Assembly: GCF_030457605.1 (NCBI RefSeq)
Contig: NZ_JAKDUR010000002.1
Coordinates: forward strand, 86,140 to 150,139
Reading direction: 5' to 3'
Source: Halomonas sp.
GTDB lineage: Bacteria > Pseudomonadota > Gammaproteobacteria > Pseudomonadales > Halomonadaceae
DNA length: 64,000 nt
Positions 50,969 to 63,996 of the stretch are shown piece after piece. The notes under the pieces are model-generated. The model saw only the letters and a program-made list of their open reading frames with translations, was not told where the DNA came from and made no database searches. The translations under genes and the position numbers were made by a program. Within the stretch, counting starts at the first letter, position 1; each line of letters starts with the position of its first letter.

Positions 50969-51538
50969 TTAAAACATACCGAGTTCAAGCTTGGCCTCGT
51001 CGCTCATCATTTCCCGGCTCCACGACGGGCTGAAGACGATTTCCGTGTGCACCTTGTCGATCTGCGGCGCGCCGAGGATCTTGTTGCGGGCGTCGGCGGC
51101 AATCACCTCGCCCATGCCGCAGCCGGGGGCGGTCAGCGTCATGCGAATGGTCACCATCAGCTCGCCGCTGATCAGCCGCTCGAAGCGGCAGCCGTACACC
51201 AGCCCCAGGTCCACGATGTTCACCGGAATTTCCGGATCAAAGCAGGTACGCAGCTGATCCCAGACAAACTGCTCGATAGCGTCATCGTCAGCATCTTCAG
51301 GCAGCGACGGGCGCGGCAAGGGCTCAAGCCCCAGCGCATCAAGGTTGCTGCCTTCGACCAGATACAGCCGTCCTTCAAAGCCCACACTGACCGAGCTGCC
51401 CTTGGCCTGCATTACGCTGACCACACTGTCCTCGTTCAGCGTCACGGTATTGCCGAATGGGATGGCAATGGCGTCAGCATCGCGCTGCAGCGGCAGCTGC
51501 TGACCTTTTTTCAGCCCGGCAATCTGCTCGATATCCAT
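50969..51538 (-). CDS. sufT: SufT, iron-sulfur cluster assembly factor
   Basis: A 189-residue protein with a MIP18-type (DUF59) domain in its second half: DQLRTCFDPEIPVNIVDLGLVYG and RMTLTAPGCGMGEVIAADARNKI, where the cysteine is typical of the family. It is the last suf gene, 8 bases after sufS with an AAGGA site. It likely helps transfer or mature Fe-S clusters. Confidence 0.9.
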   Translation of the reverse strand: MDIEQIAGLKKGQQLPLQRDADAIAIPFGNTVTLNEDSVVSVMQAKGSSVSVGFEGRLYLVEGSNLDALGLEPLPRPSLPEDADDDAIEQFVWDQLRTCFDPEIPVNIVDLGLVYGCRFERLISGELMVTIRMTLTAPGCGMGEVIAADARNKILGAPQIDKVHTEIVFSPSWSREMMSDEAKLELGMF

Positions 51539-51546
51539 AGCGTTCC

Positions 51547-52806
51547 TTAACGTAGCATGCCAATCACGCGGTTGAGCGCGGCGATAAAGGTATCCACTTC
51601 TTCCGGGGTATTATACGCCGCAAAAGAGGCCCGACAGGTAGCATCAACGCCAAAGTGGTTCAGCAGCGGCTGAGCGCAGTGATGCCCCGTGCGGATGGCC
51701 ACCCCAAGCTGATCAATCAAAAGGCCGATATCCTGGGAATGCGCGCCGTCCACCACAAACGACAGCACCCCGGCCTTGCCCGGCGCGGTGCCCAGAATAC
51801 GCAACCCCTCGATGGCGCCTACGCCCCGGGTAGCGCGCTCCAAAAGCGCCTGCTCCCACTGACCAATGGCCGCAAGGCCCACGCCCTGCACCCACTCAAG
51901 AGCGCGTCCCAGCGCGATCACTTCGGCAATCGCCGGAGTGCCGGCTTCAAATTTGTGCGGAATATCGGCAAACGTGGAGCCATCGAACGAGACGGTGGCG
52001 ATCATTTCGCCGCCGCCCTGCCAGGGCGGCATGGCCTCCAGCAGCTCGCGCTTGCCGTACAGCACGCCGACGCCCGTAGGACCGTAGACCTTGTGGCCGG
52101 AGAATGCGTAAAAGTCGGCGTCGATGGCCTGCACGTCCACCGGCTGATGAGGTGCGGCCTGAGCGCCGTCCACCAGTATCAAAGCGCCGGCCTGATGCGC
52201 CGCCGCGGCCATGTCGGCCACCGGATTCACGGTGCCGAAAGCGTTGGAAACATGATTGACCGCTACCAGCCTGGTGCATTCGTTCAATAGTTCACGGTAG
52301 GCAGCCAGATCCAGCGCGCCGTCGGCGTCAACCGGAATCACCTTGAGGGTAAAGCCAATTTCAGCGGCCAGCAGCTGCCAGGGCACGATATTGGAATGAT
52401 GCTCCAGCATCGACACCAGCACCTCATCGCCGGGGGCAAGGTTGGCGCGCCCCCAGCTGTTGGCCACCAGGTTGATCGCCTCGGTAGTGCCCCGGGTGAA
52501 AATGATCTGACGCGCATCCGCAGCATTCAGAAAGCCCCGCACCGTTTCCCGAGTTCCTTCAAACGCGGCGGTGGCTTCGTCAGCCAGCGTATGCAGGCCG
52601 CGGTGAATATTAGCGTTATAGCGGCCGTAGTAGTCGCGATAGACGTCAATCACCGGCTGCGGCGTTTGACTGGTGGCCGCGTTATCCAGATACACCAGCG
52701 CCTTGCCGTGCACCTGACGCTCCAGCACAGGAAAATCCCGGCGCAGCCGTGCGACATCCAGTGGTGCGGCTGCGGCTGATAACGGCTCGGCTGCGATGTG
52801 GGACAT
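51547..52806 (-). CDS. sufS: Cysteine desulfurase
   Basis: Group II cysteine desulfurase, 419 residues, giving persulfide sulfur for cluster assembly. PLP fold: YLDNAATSQTPQPVID, ANIHRGLHTLADEAT, the LEHHSNIVPWQ segment, and the PLP lysine in FSGHKVYGPTGVG. The persulfide cysteine lies in the RTGHHCAQPLL loop of SufS type. The start at 52806 follows GAGG; earlier in-frame codons are not part of the family. Neither SufE nor SufU was found, so the sulfur acceptor must be elsewhere or SufBCD directly. Confidence 0.94.
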   Translation of the reverse strand: MSHIAAEPLSAAAAPLDVARLRRDFPVLERQVHGKALVYLDNAATSQTPQPVIDVYRDYYGRYNANIHRGLHTLADEATAAFEGTRETVRGFLNAADARQIIFTRGTTEAINLVANSWGRANLAPGDEVLVSMLEHHSNIVPWQLLAAEIGFTLKVIPVDADGALDLAAYRELLNECTRLVAVNHVSNAFGTVNPVADMAAAAHQAGALILVDGAQAAPHQPVDVQAIDADFYAFSGHKVYGPTGVGVLYGKRELLEAMPPWQGGGEMIATVSFDGSTFADIPHKFEAGTPAIAEVIALGRALEWVQGVGLAAIGQWEQALLERATRGVGAIEGLRILGTAPGKAGVLSFVVDGAHSQDIGLLIDQLGVAIRTGHHCAQPLLNHFGVDATCRASFAAYNTPEEVDTFIAALNRVIGMLR

Positions 52807-52898
52807 GCGGCATCCTCTGTAGCGATCAAACTGTGACCGTTCAAGCGCGCCCCCAAGGCGCACTTGAACGGGTATTTCGGTGCTGCTTTATTCAGCGC

Positions 52899-54245
52899 TT
52901 AGTCGTTCAGCGCCGCTGCCGTTTCCACAAGACCGGCAAGGTTGAAGCGCTCGGGCAGCTTGCCGGCCACCGCCAGCTCAACGCGCTCGGAAATGGCATC
53001 GAGAGTCACCGCTTCCAGCACCTCGCCGGCAAAGGCCAGGGTCAAAAGCCCGCGAGCGCTCTGCTCGTCCAGCCCCCGGGTGCGCAGAGCGAAGACGGCG
53101 TCTTCGTCCAGCTGACCAGTGGTGGTGCCGTGGGTGCATTTGACGTCGTCGGCGTAGATTTCCAGCTCGGGCTTGGTGTCCACCCGCGCGCGGTCGGACA
53201 GCAGCAGATTCTGGTTGCTCTGAAAGCCTTCGATCTGCTGGCTGTCGCGCTTGACGTAAACGCGGCCGTTGAACACCCCGTGGGCTCGGTCGTCCAGGAT
53301 GCCCTTGTAGTTCTCGTTGGAGAAGGTCAGCGGGGCGTTGTGGTTGACCTTGGTGTGATTATCCACATGCTGGCGGCCCTGGCCGAAGAACAGCCCGTTA
53401 AAGGTGGCCTCGGCCCCCTTGCCGTTCAGCTCACTGATCAGGTCGTTGCGCACCAGCGCTCCGCCAAGATCCATATTATGCGACACGTAGCGGCTGTCGC
53501 GCTCCTGCTCTACGTGAATGCTAGCGATATGAAAATCGCCCAACGGGGCTTCCTGTAGCTTGTAGTGAGTCAGAATCGCGCCGCGCCCCAAAAACATTTC
53601 GGTGGCAATATTGGTGAAGTTTGTCGCCTCGGCGTCGCCTGTGTGGTGCTCCACAATGGTGGCTTCGCTGCGGCTTCCTGCTTCGACAAGTATCCGCGGA
53701 TGGCACATGGTTGGCTTGTCGACGTTCACCCGCGAGAGAAACTGCAGCACGATAGGCTTTTCCACCACGCAGCCGGCGGCCAGACGCACCACGGCCCCCT
53801 CTTCCATAAACGCGGTGTTAAGCGCGGAAAAGGCCGGAAAATCAACACCGGTCAGCCGGCCAAGCGTGCCGCCCACGGCTTCGTGGTTGTCCTCAAGCGC
53901 CTGAGATAGCGGAACCACCTCAACGCCGTCGGGCATCCCCTGCACATCAGACAGCGCCGGTGCGAAGATGCCGTCGACAAAGCTCAGGCGGTAGCCGTCA
54001 AGCGGCAGGGTCAGTGCCGCCGCTGCCGCCGGGGAAAACGTGGCATCGTTGGCCAGAGCAAAGTTGCCCCGGGCGATTTCCAGCACGTTGGTGTACTTCC
54101 ACTCTTCATCTCGCCGGGTAGGGAACCCCATGGCTTCAAAACGCGCAGCACCCGCCTGGCGGCGCGCAGCGATCCATGTAGGTTCCGGGCCGCGCCCGGC
54201 GTCCCGCGCTTTCAGCGTTTCCAGAAAGGTCAGCGTATCGCTCAT
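52899..54245 (-). CDS. sufD: Fe-S cluster scaffold component SufD
   Basis: A 448-residue SufD. The beta-helix core and C-terminal helical region match SufBD proteins (RFEAMGFPTRRDEEWKYTNV near the start; VKCTHGTTTGQLDEDAVFALRTRGL near the end). Its ATG overlaps sufC by four bases. It forms the SufBC2D complex that builds clusters. Confidence 0.94.
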   Translation of the reverse strand: MSDTLTFLETLKARDAGRGPEPTWIAARRQAGAARFEAMGFPTRRDEEWKYTNVLEIARGNFALANDATFSPAAAAALTLPLDGYRLSFVDGIFAPALSDVQGMPDGVEVVPLSQALEDNHEAVGGTLGRLTGVDFPAFSALNTAFMEEGAVVRLAAGCVVEKPIVLQFLSRVNVDKPTMCHPRILVEAGSRSEATIVEHHTGDAEATNFTNIATEMFLGRGAILTHYKLQEAPLGDFHIASIHVEQERDSRYVSHNMDLGGALVRNDLISELNGKGAEATFNGLFFGQGRQHVDNHTKVNHNAPLTFSNENYKGILDDRAHGVFNGRVYVKRDSQQIEGFQSNQNLLLSDRARVDTKPELEIYADDVKCTHGTTTGQLDEDAVFALRTRGLDEQSARGLLTLAFAGEVLEAVTLDAISERVELAVAGKLPERFNLAGLVETAAALND

Positions 54246-54991
54246 GCCACAGACTCCTCAATGCCTTCATAGCCGTTGGCTTCCAGCTCGCGGGCAAGCT
54301 CGGCGTTGCCGCTTTTGACGATGCGTCCGTCCACCAGCACGTGGACAAAATCCGGCACCACAAAGTCCAGCAGGCGCTGGTAGTGGGTCACCAGCAGAAT
54401 CGCGCGCTCCTCGCTGCGCAGGCTGTTGACGCCGTCGGAAACGACACGCATGGCGTCGATATCCAACCCCGAGTCAATCTCGTCAAGCATCGCCAGGCGC
54501 GGCTGCAGCACCAGCATCTGGAGGATTTCGTTACGCTTTTTCTCGCCGCCGGAGAAGCCTTCGTTCACCGCGCGCTGGAGGAAGCTTGCGTCCATTTTCA
54601 TGTTGGCGATCTTTTCCTTGATCAGCTTCATGAATTCCGGCGCGGGGATCTCACCCTTGCCCTGGGCCGCGCGCTGGGCGTTCAGCGCCGCCTTGAGCAG
54701 GTAGATGTTCTTCACCCCGGGGATTTCTACCGGGTACTGAAAGCCCAGCAGCAGGCCGGCCTGGGCGCGCTCTTCGATCTCCATTTCCAGCACATCGCGG
54801 CCGTCATACAGGATGCTGCCCTGGGTGACTTCATAGCCTTCCTTGCCGGCAATCACCGCAGACAGCGTAGACTTGCCCGCGCCGTTGGGGCCCATGATGG
54901 CGTGCACTTCGCCGGCGTTGATCGTCAGGGTCAGGCCCTTGAGAATTTCGTTGCCTTCAACCGAGACGTGCAGATCGTTGACTTCAAGCAT
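54242..54991 (-). CDS. sufC: Fe-S assembly ATPase SufC
   Basis: A 249-residue ABC-type ATPase of the SufBC2D scaffold. Walker A is GPNGAGKS, the Q-loop region is LGFQYPVEIPGVKN, the signature region is FSGGEKKRNEI, and Walker B is LAMLDEIDSGLDID, all in the SufC-specific forms. It has no membrane partner. It is 86 bases after sufB. Confidence 0.96.
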   Translation of the reverse strand: MLEVNDLHVSVEGNEILKGLTLTINAGEVHAIMGPNGAGKSTLSAVIAGKEGYEVTQGSILYDGRDVLEMEIEERAQAGLLLGFQYPVEIPGVKNIYLLKAALNAQRAAQGKGEIPAPEFMKLIKEKIANMKMDASFLQRAVNEGFSGGEKKRNEILQMLVLQPRLAMLDEIDSGLDIDAMRVVSDGVNSLRSEERAILLVTHYQRLLDFVVPDFVHVLVDGRIVKSGNAELARELEANGYEGIEESVA

Positions 54992-55077
54992 GCTGATACC
55001 TTTTACAGAACAAATAACGTATACGGCGAACCGCCGCCGTGGCGACTCCCTGCCGGCACCGGCAGGAATCGGGCCTG

Positions 55078-56520
<1,443 letters not shown>

Positions 56521-56583
56521 TGGTGATACCCTCCGGGCAGTTGGGCAGCGAGACCTGCTCGCCTGACGATAAATGAAGGCGGC

Positions 56584-57048
56584 TCAAGCCGTGGCCGCCG
56601 ATAAGCTGATACTTTGAATGGGCAGGCGTACCGGCAGTTTTAGCGGCGCGGTATCGGCCAGGTGCGCAAGCGTGACACTTTCCAACAGCGTGCGTATGGC
56701 AAGCGACACGCGCTGCCAGTTATCCGCCACACCGCAGGTGTCCACCAGTTCGCAGTCGCCTTCGGCCTGGCTGCACTCGGTCATGGCAACGGGCCCCTCA
56801 ATGGCCGAAATAATTTCGGCGGCGGTGATCTGCGAGGCTGGGCGCGCCAGCTGGTAGCCCCCCTGGGCACCGCGCAGCGAGGTCAAAAGCCCCGCACGCA
56901 CCAGCATCTTGAGCGTTTTTTTCACCGTTGGCGTCGGCAGTTTGACCACCTCGGCCAGATCAGCAGCCGCGTGCGGCGTATCCGGGTGGCGCGCAATCTG
57001 TGCCATTACCACGGCGGCATAATCGGTCAACCGCGAAAGCTTGAGCAT
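56584..57048 (-). CDS. sufR: Rrf2-family regulator of the suf operon
   Basis: A 154-residue Rrf2/IscR-type regulator that heads the suf operon. The N-terminal winged helix (MLKLSRLTDYAAVVMAQIA, then LPTPTVKKTLKMLVRAGLLTSLRGAQGGYQLARP) is followed by three cysteines for an Fe-S cluster: TECSQ, GDCELV and DTCGVA. The position directly before sufB and the pattern fit the family called SUF system regulator, which senses cluster supply. The symbol sufR is used for position and role, not for cyanobacterial SufR. Confidence 0.9.
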   Translation of the reverse strand: MLKLSRLTDYAAVVMAQIARHPDTPHAAADLAEVVKLPTPTVKKTLKMLVRAGLLTSLRGAQGGYQLARPASQITAAEIISAIEGPVAMTECSQAEGDCELVDTCGVADNWQRVSLAIRTLLESVTLAHLADTAPLKLPVRLPIQSISLSAATA

Positions 57049-57093
57049 AGCGTCTCCCCGTACGCCAGCGATGGCATCACCACCGCTGGCAAC

Positions 57094-57120
57094 TAATTGG
57101 GTACCATTTTAGTCCTGTAT
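57094..57120 (-). promoter_or_regulatory. Candidate Rrf2/IscR-type operator before sufR
   Basis: On the minus strand ATACAGGACTAAAATGGTACC reads 46 bases before the sufR ATG. The left half (ATAC..GACTAAAAT) matches the IscR type-1 pattern ATASYYGACTRWWWY; the right half is a weaker match. Autoregulation by SufR would be expected. Confidence 0.4.
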
Positions 57121-57251
57121 GACCGGGTTGTGAAGTCTTGGCACAGAATATGCTGCAATAGTGTCGTGTTAACCGCATGTTCGATGCAATTAACAACACA
57201 AACGAAAATCGTTTACATTTGAAGATCCGTCTTTTTCCTTCTGTATTCACA

Positions 57252-57290
57252 TAAAAAAACCCGCTAACACGATGTGTGAGCGGGTTTTGC
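57252..57290 (-). terminator. Terminator after the PEBP-like gene
   Basis: A 10-bp stem AAAACCCGCT / AGCGGGTTTT with a 13-base loop; the A-run on the plus strand gives seven Ts on the minus strand, 46 bases after the ybhB stop. It separates that gene from the suf promoter. Confidence 0.9.
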
Positions 57291-57335
57291 GTGATAGCGC
57301 CACATGGGCGAGCACAGACACTTCTCAGGTGCAGC

Positions 57336-57812
57336 TTAGGTGCGCTGGTAGGTGCCGGTCAGGCGGCTCATCCCCAGCAGATGCGGCTCGACTTCCTTCA
57401 GAAGATCCACAAGCGTCAGCCCGGCGGGCAGTGAGGTGTGGCAATCAAGCGCCAGCACCCAGAAATAGTAATGATGTGTGCCGTGGCCTTCCGGCGGCAT
57501 GGGGCCGCTGTAACCCACGTTGCCGGTGTCGTTTTGCCCCACGGTGCCCACTGTCGTATTTTCTTCAAGCGACAGCGTGTCGGCCGGCAGATTGTAAAGC
57601 GCCCAGTGCACAAAACCGTAAGTACCGTGCTGAATCAGCGGCGCATCCGGATCATGGCAGATAACGGCAAAGCCTTTGGTGCCTTCCGGCGGATTCTTCC
57701 AAAAAAGCGCCGGCGACACGTCGTCACCTTCGCCGGAGTATTTTTCAGGAATCGTGTGATGGTGCTCAAACGCGGGGCTTGTTACTTCAAGCGCTGACGG
57801 AGCAAATGCCAT
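57336..57812 (-). CDS. ybhB: YbhB/YbcL-type PEBP protein
   Basis: A 158-residue phosphatidylethanolamine-binding/Raf-kinase-inhibitor-like protein, cytoplasmic. Family motifs: SPAFEHHHTIPEKYSGEGDDVSPAL, ICHDPDAPL (the DPDAP anion-binding site), FVHWALYNLPADT, and HGTHHYYFWVLALD. The AAGGAGG site six bases before the ATG decides the start at 57812. The role of bacterial YbhB is unsettled. Confidence 0.9.
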   Translation of the reverse strand: MAFAPSALEVTSPAFEHHHTIPEKYSGEGDDVSPALFWKNPPEGTKGFAVICHDPDAPLIQHGTYGFVHWALYNLPADTLSLEENTTVGTVGQNDTGNVGYSGPMPPEGHGTHHYYFWVLALDCHTSLPAGLTLVDLLKEVEPHLLGMSRLTGTYQRT

Positions 57813-57891
57813 ATCAACCTCCTTGCAGTCGCAAAATACCATTAACGCCGCTTAAAGCGTCAGTGGCGGTTACCGTTTACCGTAACGGCAA

Positions 57892-57923
57892 GCCCCGCTG
57901 GCGGCAAGATGCGCCAGCGGGGC
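57892..57923. other. Strong GC-rich stem-loop downstream of fadA
   Basis: An 11-bp perfect stem GCCCCGCTGGC / GCCAGCGGGGC with a 10-base loop, 51 bp beyond the fadA stop. The T-rich side (GAGTTTTTTAC) is on the plus strand, which carries no gene here. It may still halt or protect the fadBA mRNA. Confidence 0.55.
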
Positions 57924-57974
57924 CTGAGTTTTTTACGTTGCCAATAGCATTTGGCATGACGGTTACGCCTGAGG

Positions 57975-61333
<3,359 letters not shown>

Positions 61334-61359
61334 CCGCGCTGCTCCACAAAGTCATATTC

Positions 61360-61371
61360 ATACGATCGTTT
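61360..61371. promoter_or_regulatory. Candidate TetR/PsrA-type operator before fadB
   Basis: ATACGATCGTTT, with the perfect palindrome ACGATCGT at its core, lies 27 bp before the fadB start. It fits an AAAC-N4-GTTT pattern with one mismatch, similar to sites bound by PsrA-like fatty-acid regulators. No second site was seen. Confidence 0.35.
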
Positions 61372-61535
61372 TATCGGGTAAGCTTGGGTGAGATGATGAG
61401 TGACGTCAAGCCTCGACCTTTGGCTAATCCATAGCATTGAACAGGTGCCGTTGGAAACATGGCTTGCGCAATACTTCACAGGCTCATCTCCTGTCGCCAT
61501 CGTATGCTTTTCCCATTCGCCGGGCAGCTTTATCC

Positions 61536-62675
61536 ATGCACGCTTTTCTCACGCCCCAACGCATCGCCAGTCTACAAGCGTTCGCCGAGACGCTGGTAGC
61601 ACGCCTGAAGCCGTGGAGCTGGCTATGGCCGCCCATTGCGTTTGGTGCCGGGCTCGGCAGCTTTTTTCTGGTGGACCGCCAGCAGTGGCTGGGCGCCGCG
61701 CTGGCGCTGGGCCTGTTGCTGGCGTGGGTGCTGCTGCTCTCGGAAAGCCTGATTGGGCGCTTTCTGGCCAAACGCAGCTACCCTACGCTACCCCGAGGCA
61801 TCAGCACCTTCATCGCCCAGATGATTCACCAGGAAACGCTGTTTTTCACGCTGCCGTTTGTGCTGGCCACCACCGTATGGAACAGCGGGCAGAGTCTTTA
61901 TGCTCTGCTGGTCATGAGCATGGCGGTGCTGTCGATTGCCGATCCGCTGTATTACGGTATCGCCGGGCGTTTTCGTAGTCTGTATTTTATTTTTCACGCC
62001 CACTGCGTGTTTCTCGTGGTGCTGGTCACGCTGCCCATCATGCTTCATCTGACCACTGATGAAAGCCTGCTACTGGCGCTTGGGGCAACGCTTCTGGCGG
62101 CCATTCCCAGCTTTCTTCACCTACTGAAGCGACGCTCTCCAGGGCGCTGGTTGGCCTTTTTTGCCATTGCTCTGCTGCTTGCGCTGGGAGGGTTCATGGG
62201 GCGAATCTGGGTTCCGCCGGTCAGCCTGTGGATGACCGGTAGCGCCCTTTCTCCGGCGCTGGATATTCAGCGACGCACGCCGCAAGGCTCCATTGCCCTG
62301 ACACCCGACGCCCTGCAGGCTCAGGGGCTTTACGTGTACACCGCCATTCGTGCACCACGCGGCTTGAGCGAAACCGTCACCCACGTCTGGCACCAGAACG
62401 GAGAACGCCTGGACACCATTGAACTGGATATTTCCGGTGGGCGAGAGCAGGGATATCGCGCCTGGAGCCACAAGACCAACTTCCCCGATGACCCCAGTGG
62501 CGACTGGCGAGTGGACATCATGACGGCCGGCGGCCAACGGCTTGGCCTGCTGCGTTTTCATGTTGATGATAATCCTGAACACGCTACCCAGGCGGACAGC
62601 CAGATTCGCCCGACCGGCATAAGCCGGCTACATCTGCGCGGATTTATTCCCGGCCAGGGCCAGGACTCGCCCTGA
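61536..62675 (+). CDS. DUF5924/DUF2914 membrane protein
   Basis: A 379-residue inner-membrane protein. Residues 25-225 contain about six or seven hydrophobic helices (DUF5924-like). Then a soluble C-terminal DUF2914 domain (YTAIRAPRGLSETVTHVWHQNG, then SGDWRVDIMTAGGQRLG) is probably periplasmic. The function is unknown. The start at 61536 (MHAFLTPQRI) is preferred over a frame beginning 33 codons earlier, which covers the fadB promoter region; the ribosome site is weak. It is divergent from fadB. Confidence 0.78.
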   Translation: MHAFLTPQRIASLQAFAETLVARLKPWSWLWPPIAFGAGLGSFFLVDRQQWLGAALALGLLLAWVLLLSESLIGRFLAKRSYPTLPRGISTFIAQMIHQETLFFTLPFVLATTVWNSGQSLYALLVMSMAVLSIADPLYYGIAGRFRSLYFIFHAHCVFLVVLVTLPIMLHLTTDESLLLALGATLLAAIPSFLHLLKRRSPGRWLAFFAIALLLALGGFMGRIWVPPVSLWMTGSALSPALDIQRRTPQGSIALTPDALQAQGLYVYTAIRAPRGLSETVTHVWHQNGERLDTIELDISGGREQGYRAWSHKTNFPDDPSGDWRVDIMTAGGQRLGLLRFHVDDNPEHATQADSQIRPTGISRLHLRGFIPGQGQDSP

Positions 62676-62768
62676 ATTTATGGCTCAGAGTGAGCTTTAC
62701 CTTGCATTGCCTCACCCTTCACGATGACAATTCTCATGAACGTTTCTATATCAGGTAGTTTGGCACCC

Positions 62769-63224
62769 ATGGCTACGTCACTTGGTTTTCGCATTGCCCG
62801 TCTTCCCCATCTCTGGCGCTCGATTCTGGATCGGCGCCTGGCACCGCTGGGTCTGACCCAGACACGCTGGGTCACGCTGTACCATCTTTGGCGCATGGGA
62901 GATGGCCAGCCCCAGTGCGATCTGGCACGTGCCATCGGCGTCGAAGCGCCTTCGCTTGTGCGCACCCTGGGGCAACTTGAAGAGCAAGGGCTTATCGAGC
63001 GGCGCGCCTGCGAAAGCGACCGGCGCACCAAGCGCCTATATCTGACCACCGAGGCCATGCCGCTGCTGGAAAAAATCGGCCTCGTCGCCGATGAAGCGCG
63101 CCAGGAAATGCTGGCCGGCCTGAGCGACGAAGACATCGAGCAGCTGGATCAATGGCTGTCGATTATCGAAAATAACGGCCTCATGCTGCAGGAACGCGAC
63201 CAGACGCTGGAAACGTGCGACTAG
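62769..63224 (+). CDS. slyA: SlyA-type MarR-family regulator
   Basis: A 151-residue MarR-fold DNA-binding protein. LGFRIARLPHLWRSILDRRLAPLGLTQTRWVTLYHL and the winged helix (PQCDLARAIGVEAPSLVRTLGQLEEQGLIERRACESDRRTKRLYLT) match SlyA closely, including the basic wing. The start at 62769 (MATSLGF) is chosen by alignment to SlyA; an upstream in-frame ATG at 62724 exists. SlyA regulators control stress and envelope genes, often by relieving H-NS. It overlaps the convergent next gene by four bases. Confidence 0.87.
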   Translation: MATSLGFRIARLPHLWRSILDRRLAPLGLTQTRWVTLYHLWRMGDGQPQCDLARAIGVEAPSLVRTLGQLEEQGLIERRACESDRRTKRLYLTTEAMPLLEKIGLVADEARQEMLAGLSDEDIEQLDQWLSIIENNGLMLQERDQTLETCD

Positions 63225-63763
63225 CGAGGTCGGGAAATCACGTTCGGCACGGCCAGCGGCTGCACGCCGGGGCGGTCGGCATAACCGCTCAAGGTATCGC
63301 GCAGCAGCGCAGCGGCTTCAACACACGGCGCGAAATGCTCGGCCGTACCTGACTCCCACCACCATAGCGTTAACGCGACTTCGCTTGACTGCACCATCAA
63401 TACGTCATCGGGCAACAGCGTTATGAGTTCCTGCAGCTGCCTCTGCGCTGCCTCAGGCAGTGGCCGCAGCGGCGCAACACGAAAGCGCCAGCCCTCGGTG
63501 TAGCGGACAAGCGCGGCACTGGCAAAGCCGTCTCGCACCAGTACGAAATCAGGCCCCGGGTGTTCACCGGGGTAGCGCAGCCGGTAAGCCGGCATTTTTT
63601 CCTTGATCAGGTGCAACGGCACTTCCTGCCTGAGCACTTCAACGCCTTTGTGGCGCGCCATCGCGCGCAGCTGCGTATGCCTTTGCTGACGCGGGCTGGG
63701 TTTGAGCCACACAACCGGCGATATCACCATCAGCACGATAAACCCGATAATCAACCATTCCAT
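63221..63763 (-). CDS. Membrane-anchored protein of unknown function
   Basis: A 180-residue protein with one N-terminal hydrophobic segment (WLIIGFIVLMVISPVVWL) followed by SPRQQRHTQLRAMARHKGVEV, a layout like YajC, then a mainly soluble domain. This resemblance is limited to the N-terminus and I do not assign it to YajC. The C-terminal part has LLPDDVLMVQSSEVALTLWWWESG. GAGGCGAG precedes the ATG. Confidence 0.7.
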   Translation of the reverse strand: MEWLIIGFIVLMVISPVVWLKPSPRQQRHTQLRAMARHKGVEVLRQEVPLHLIKEKMPAYRLRYPGEHPGPDFVLVRDGFASAALVRYTEGWRFRVAPLRPLPEAAQRQLQELITLLPDDVLMVQSSEVALTLWWWESGTAEHFAPCVEAAALLRDTLSGYADRPGVQPLAVPNVISRPR

Positions 63764-63777
63764 GCTCTCGCCTCTGT

Positions 63778-63809
63778 TTTGTTAAATACGGGCTTTGTTA
63801 AATACGGGC
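63778..63809. repeat. Two-copy 16-bp tandem repeat
   Basis: TTTGTTAAATACGGGC occurs twice head-to-tail without mismatch, directly upstream of the preceding minus-strand gene. It could be a slippage product or paired regulator sites. Confidence 0.6.
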
Positions 63810-63918
63810 CTGCACGCAGGCTTACTTCCGTTCGGGTATCTCATTTCAGGCCGAATACAAGCTCCCGATGCCCGATTGCCAACCACGTCTCTGGCACACA
63901 GGGCGGACACACAAGTCG

Positions 63919-63947
63919 TTGTTAAAGCGTGCGACTCGGTCTACAGT
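63919..63947 (+). promoter_or_regulatory. Possible promoter for the gene at the right edge
   Basis: TTGTTA (63919-63924), a 17-base spacer, and TACAGT (63942-63947), each four of six to consensus, about 50 bp before the ATG at 63997. Confidence 0.35.
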
Positions 63948-63996
63948 AAGAGCAAGTAGACTACCTTTTATGTATTCACCACGGCGGAGGGATAAC

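Noticed and set aside
57892..57923. Standard terminator of fadBA
   Set aside because: The T-rich side is on the wrong strand, so it is kept only as a stem-loop.
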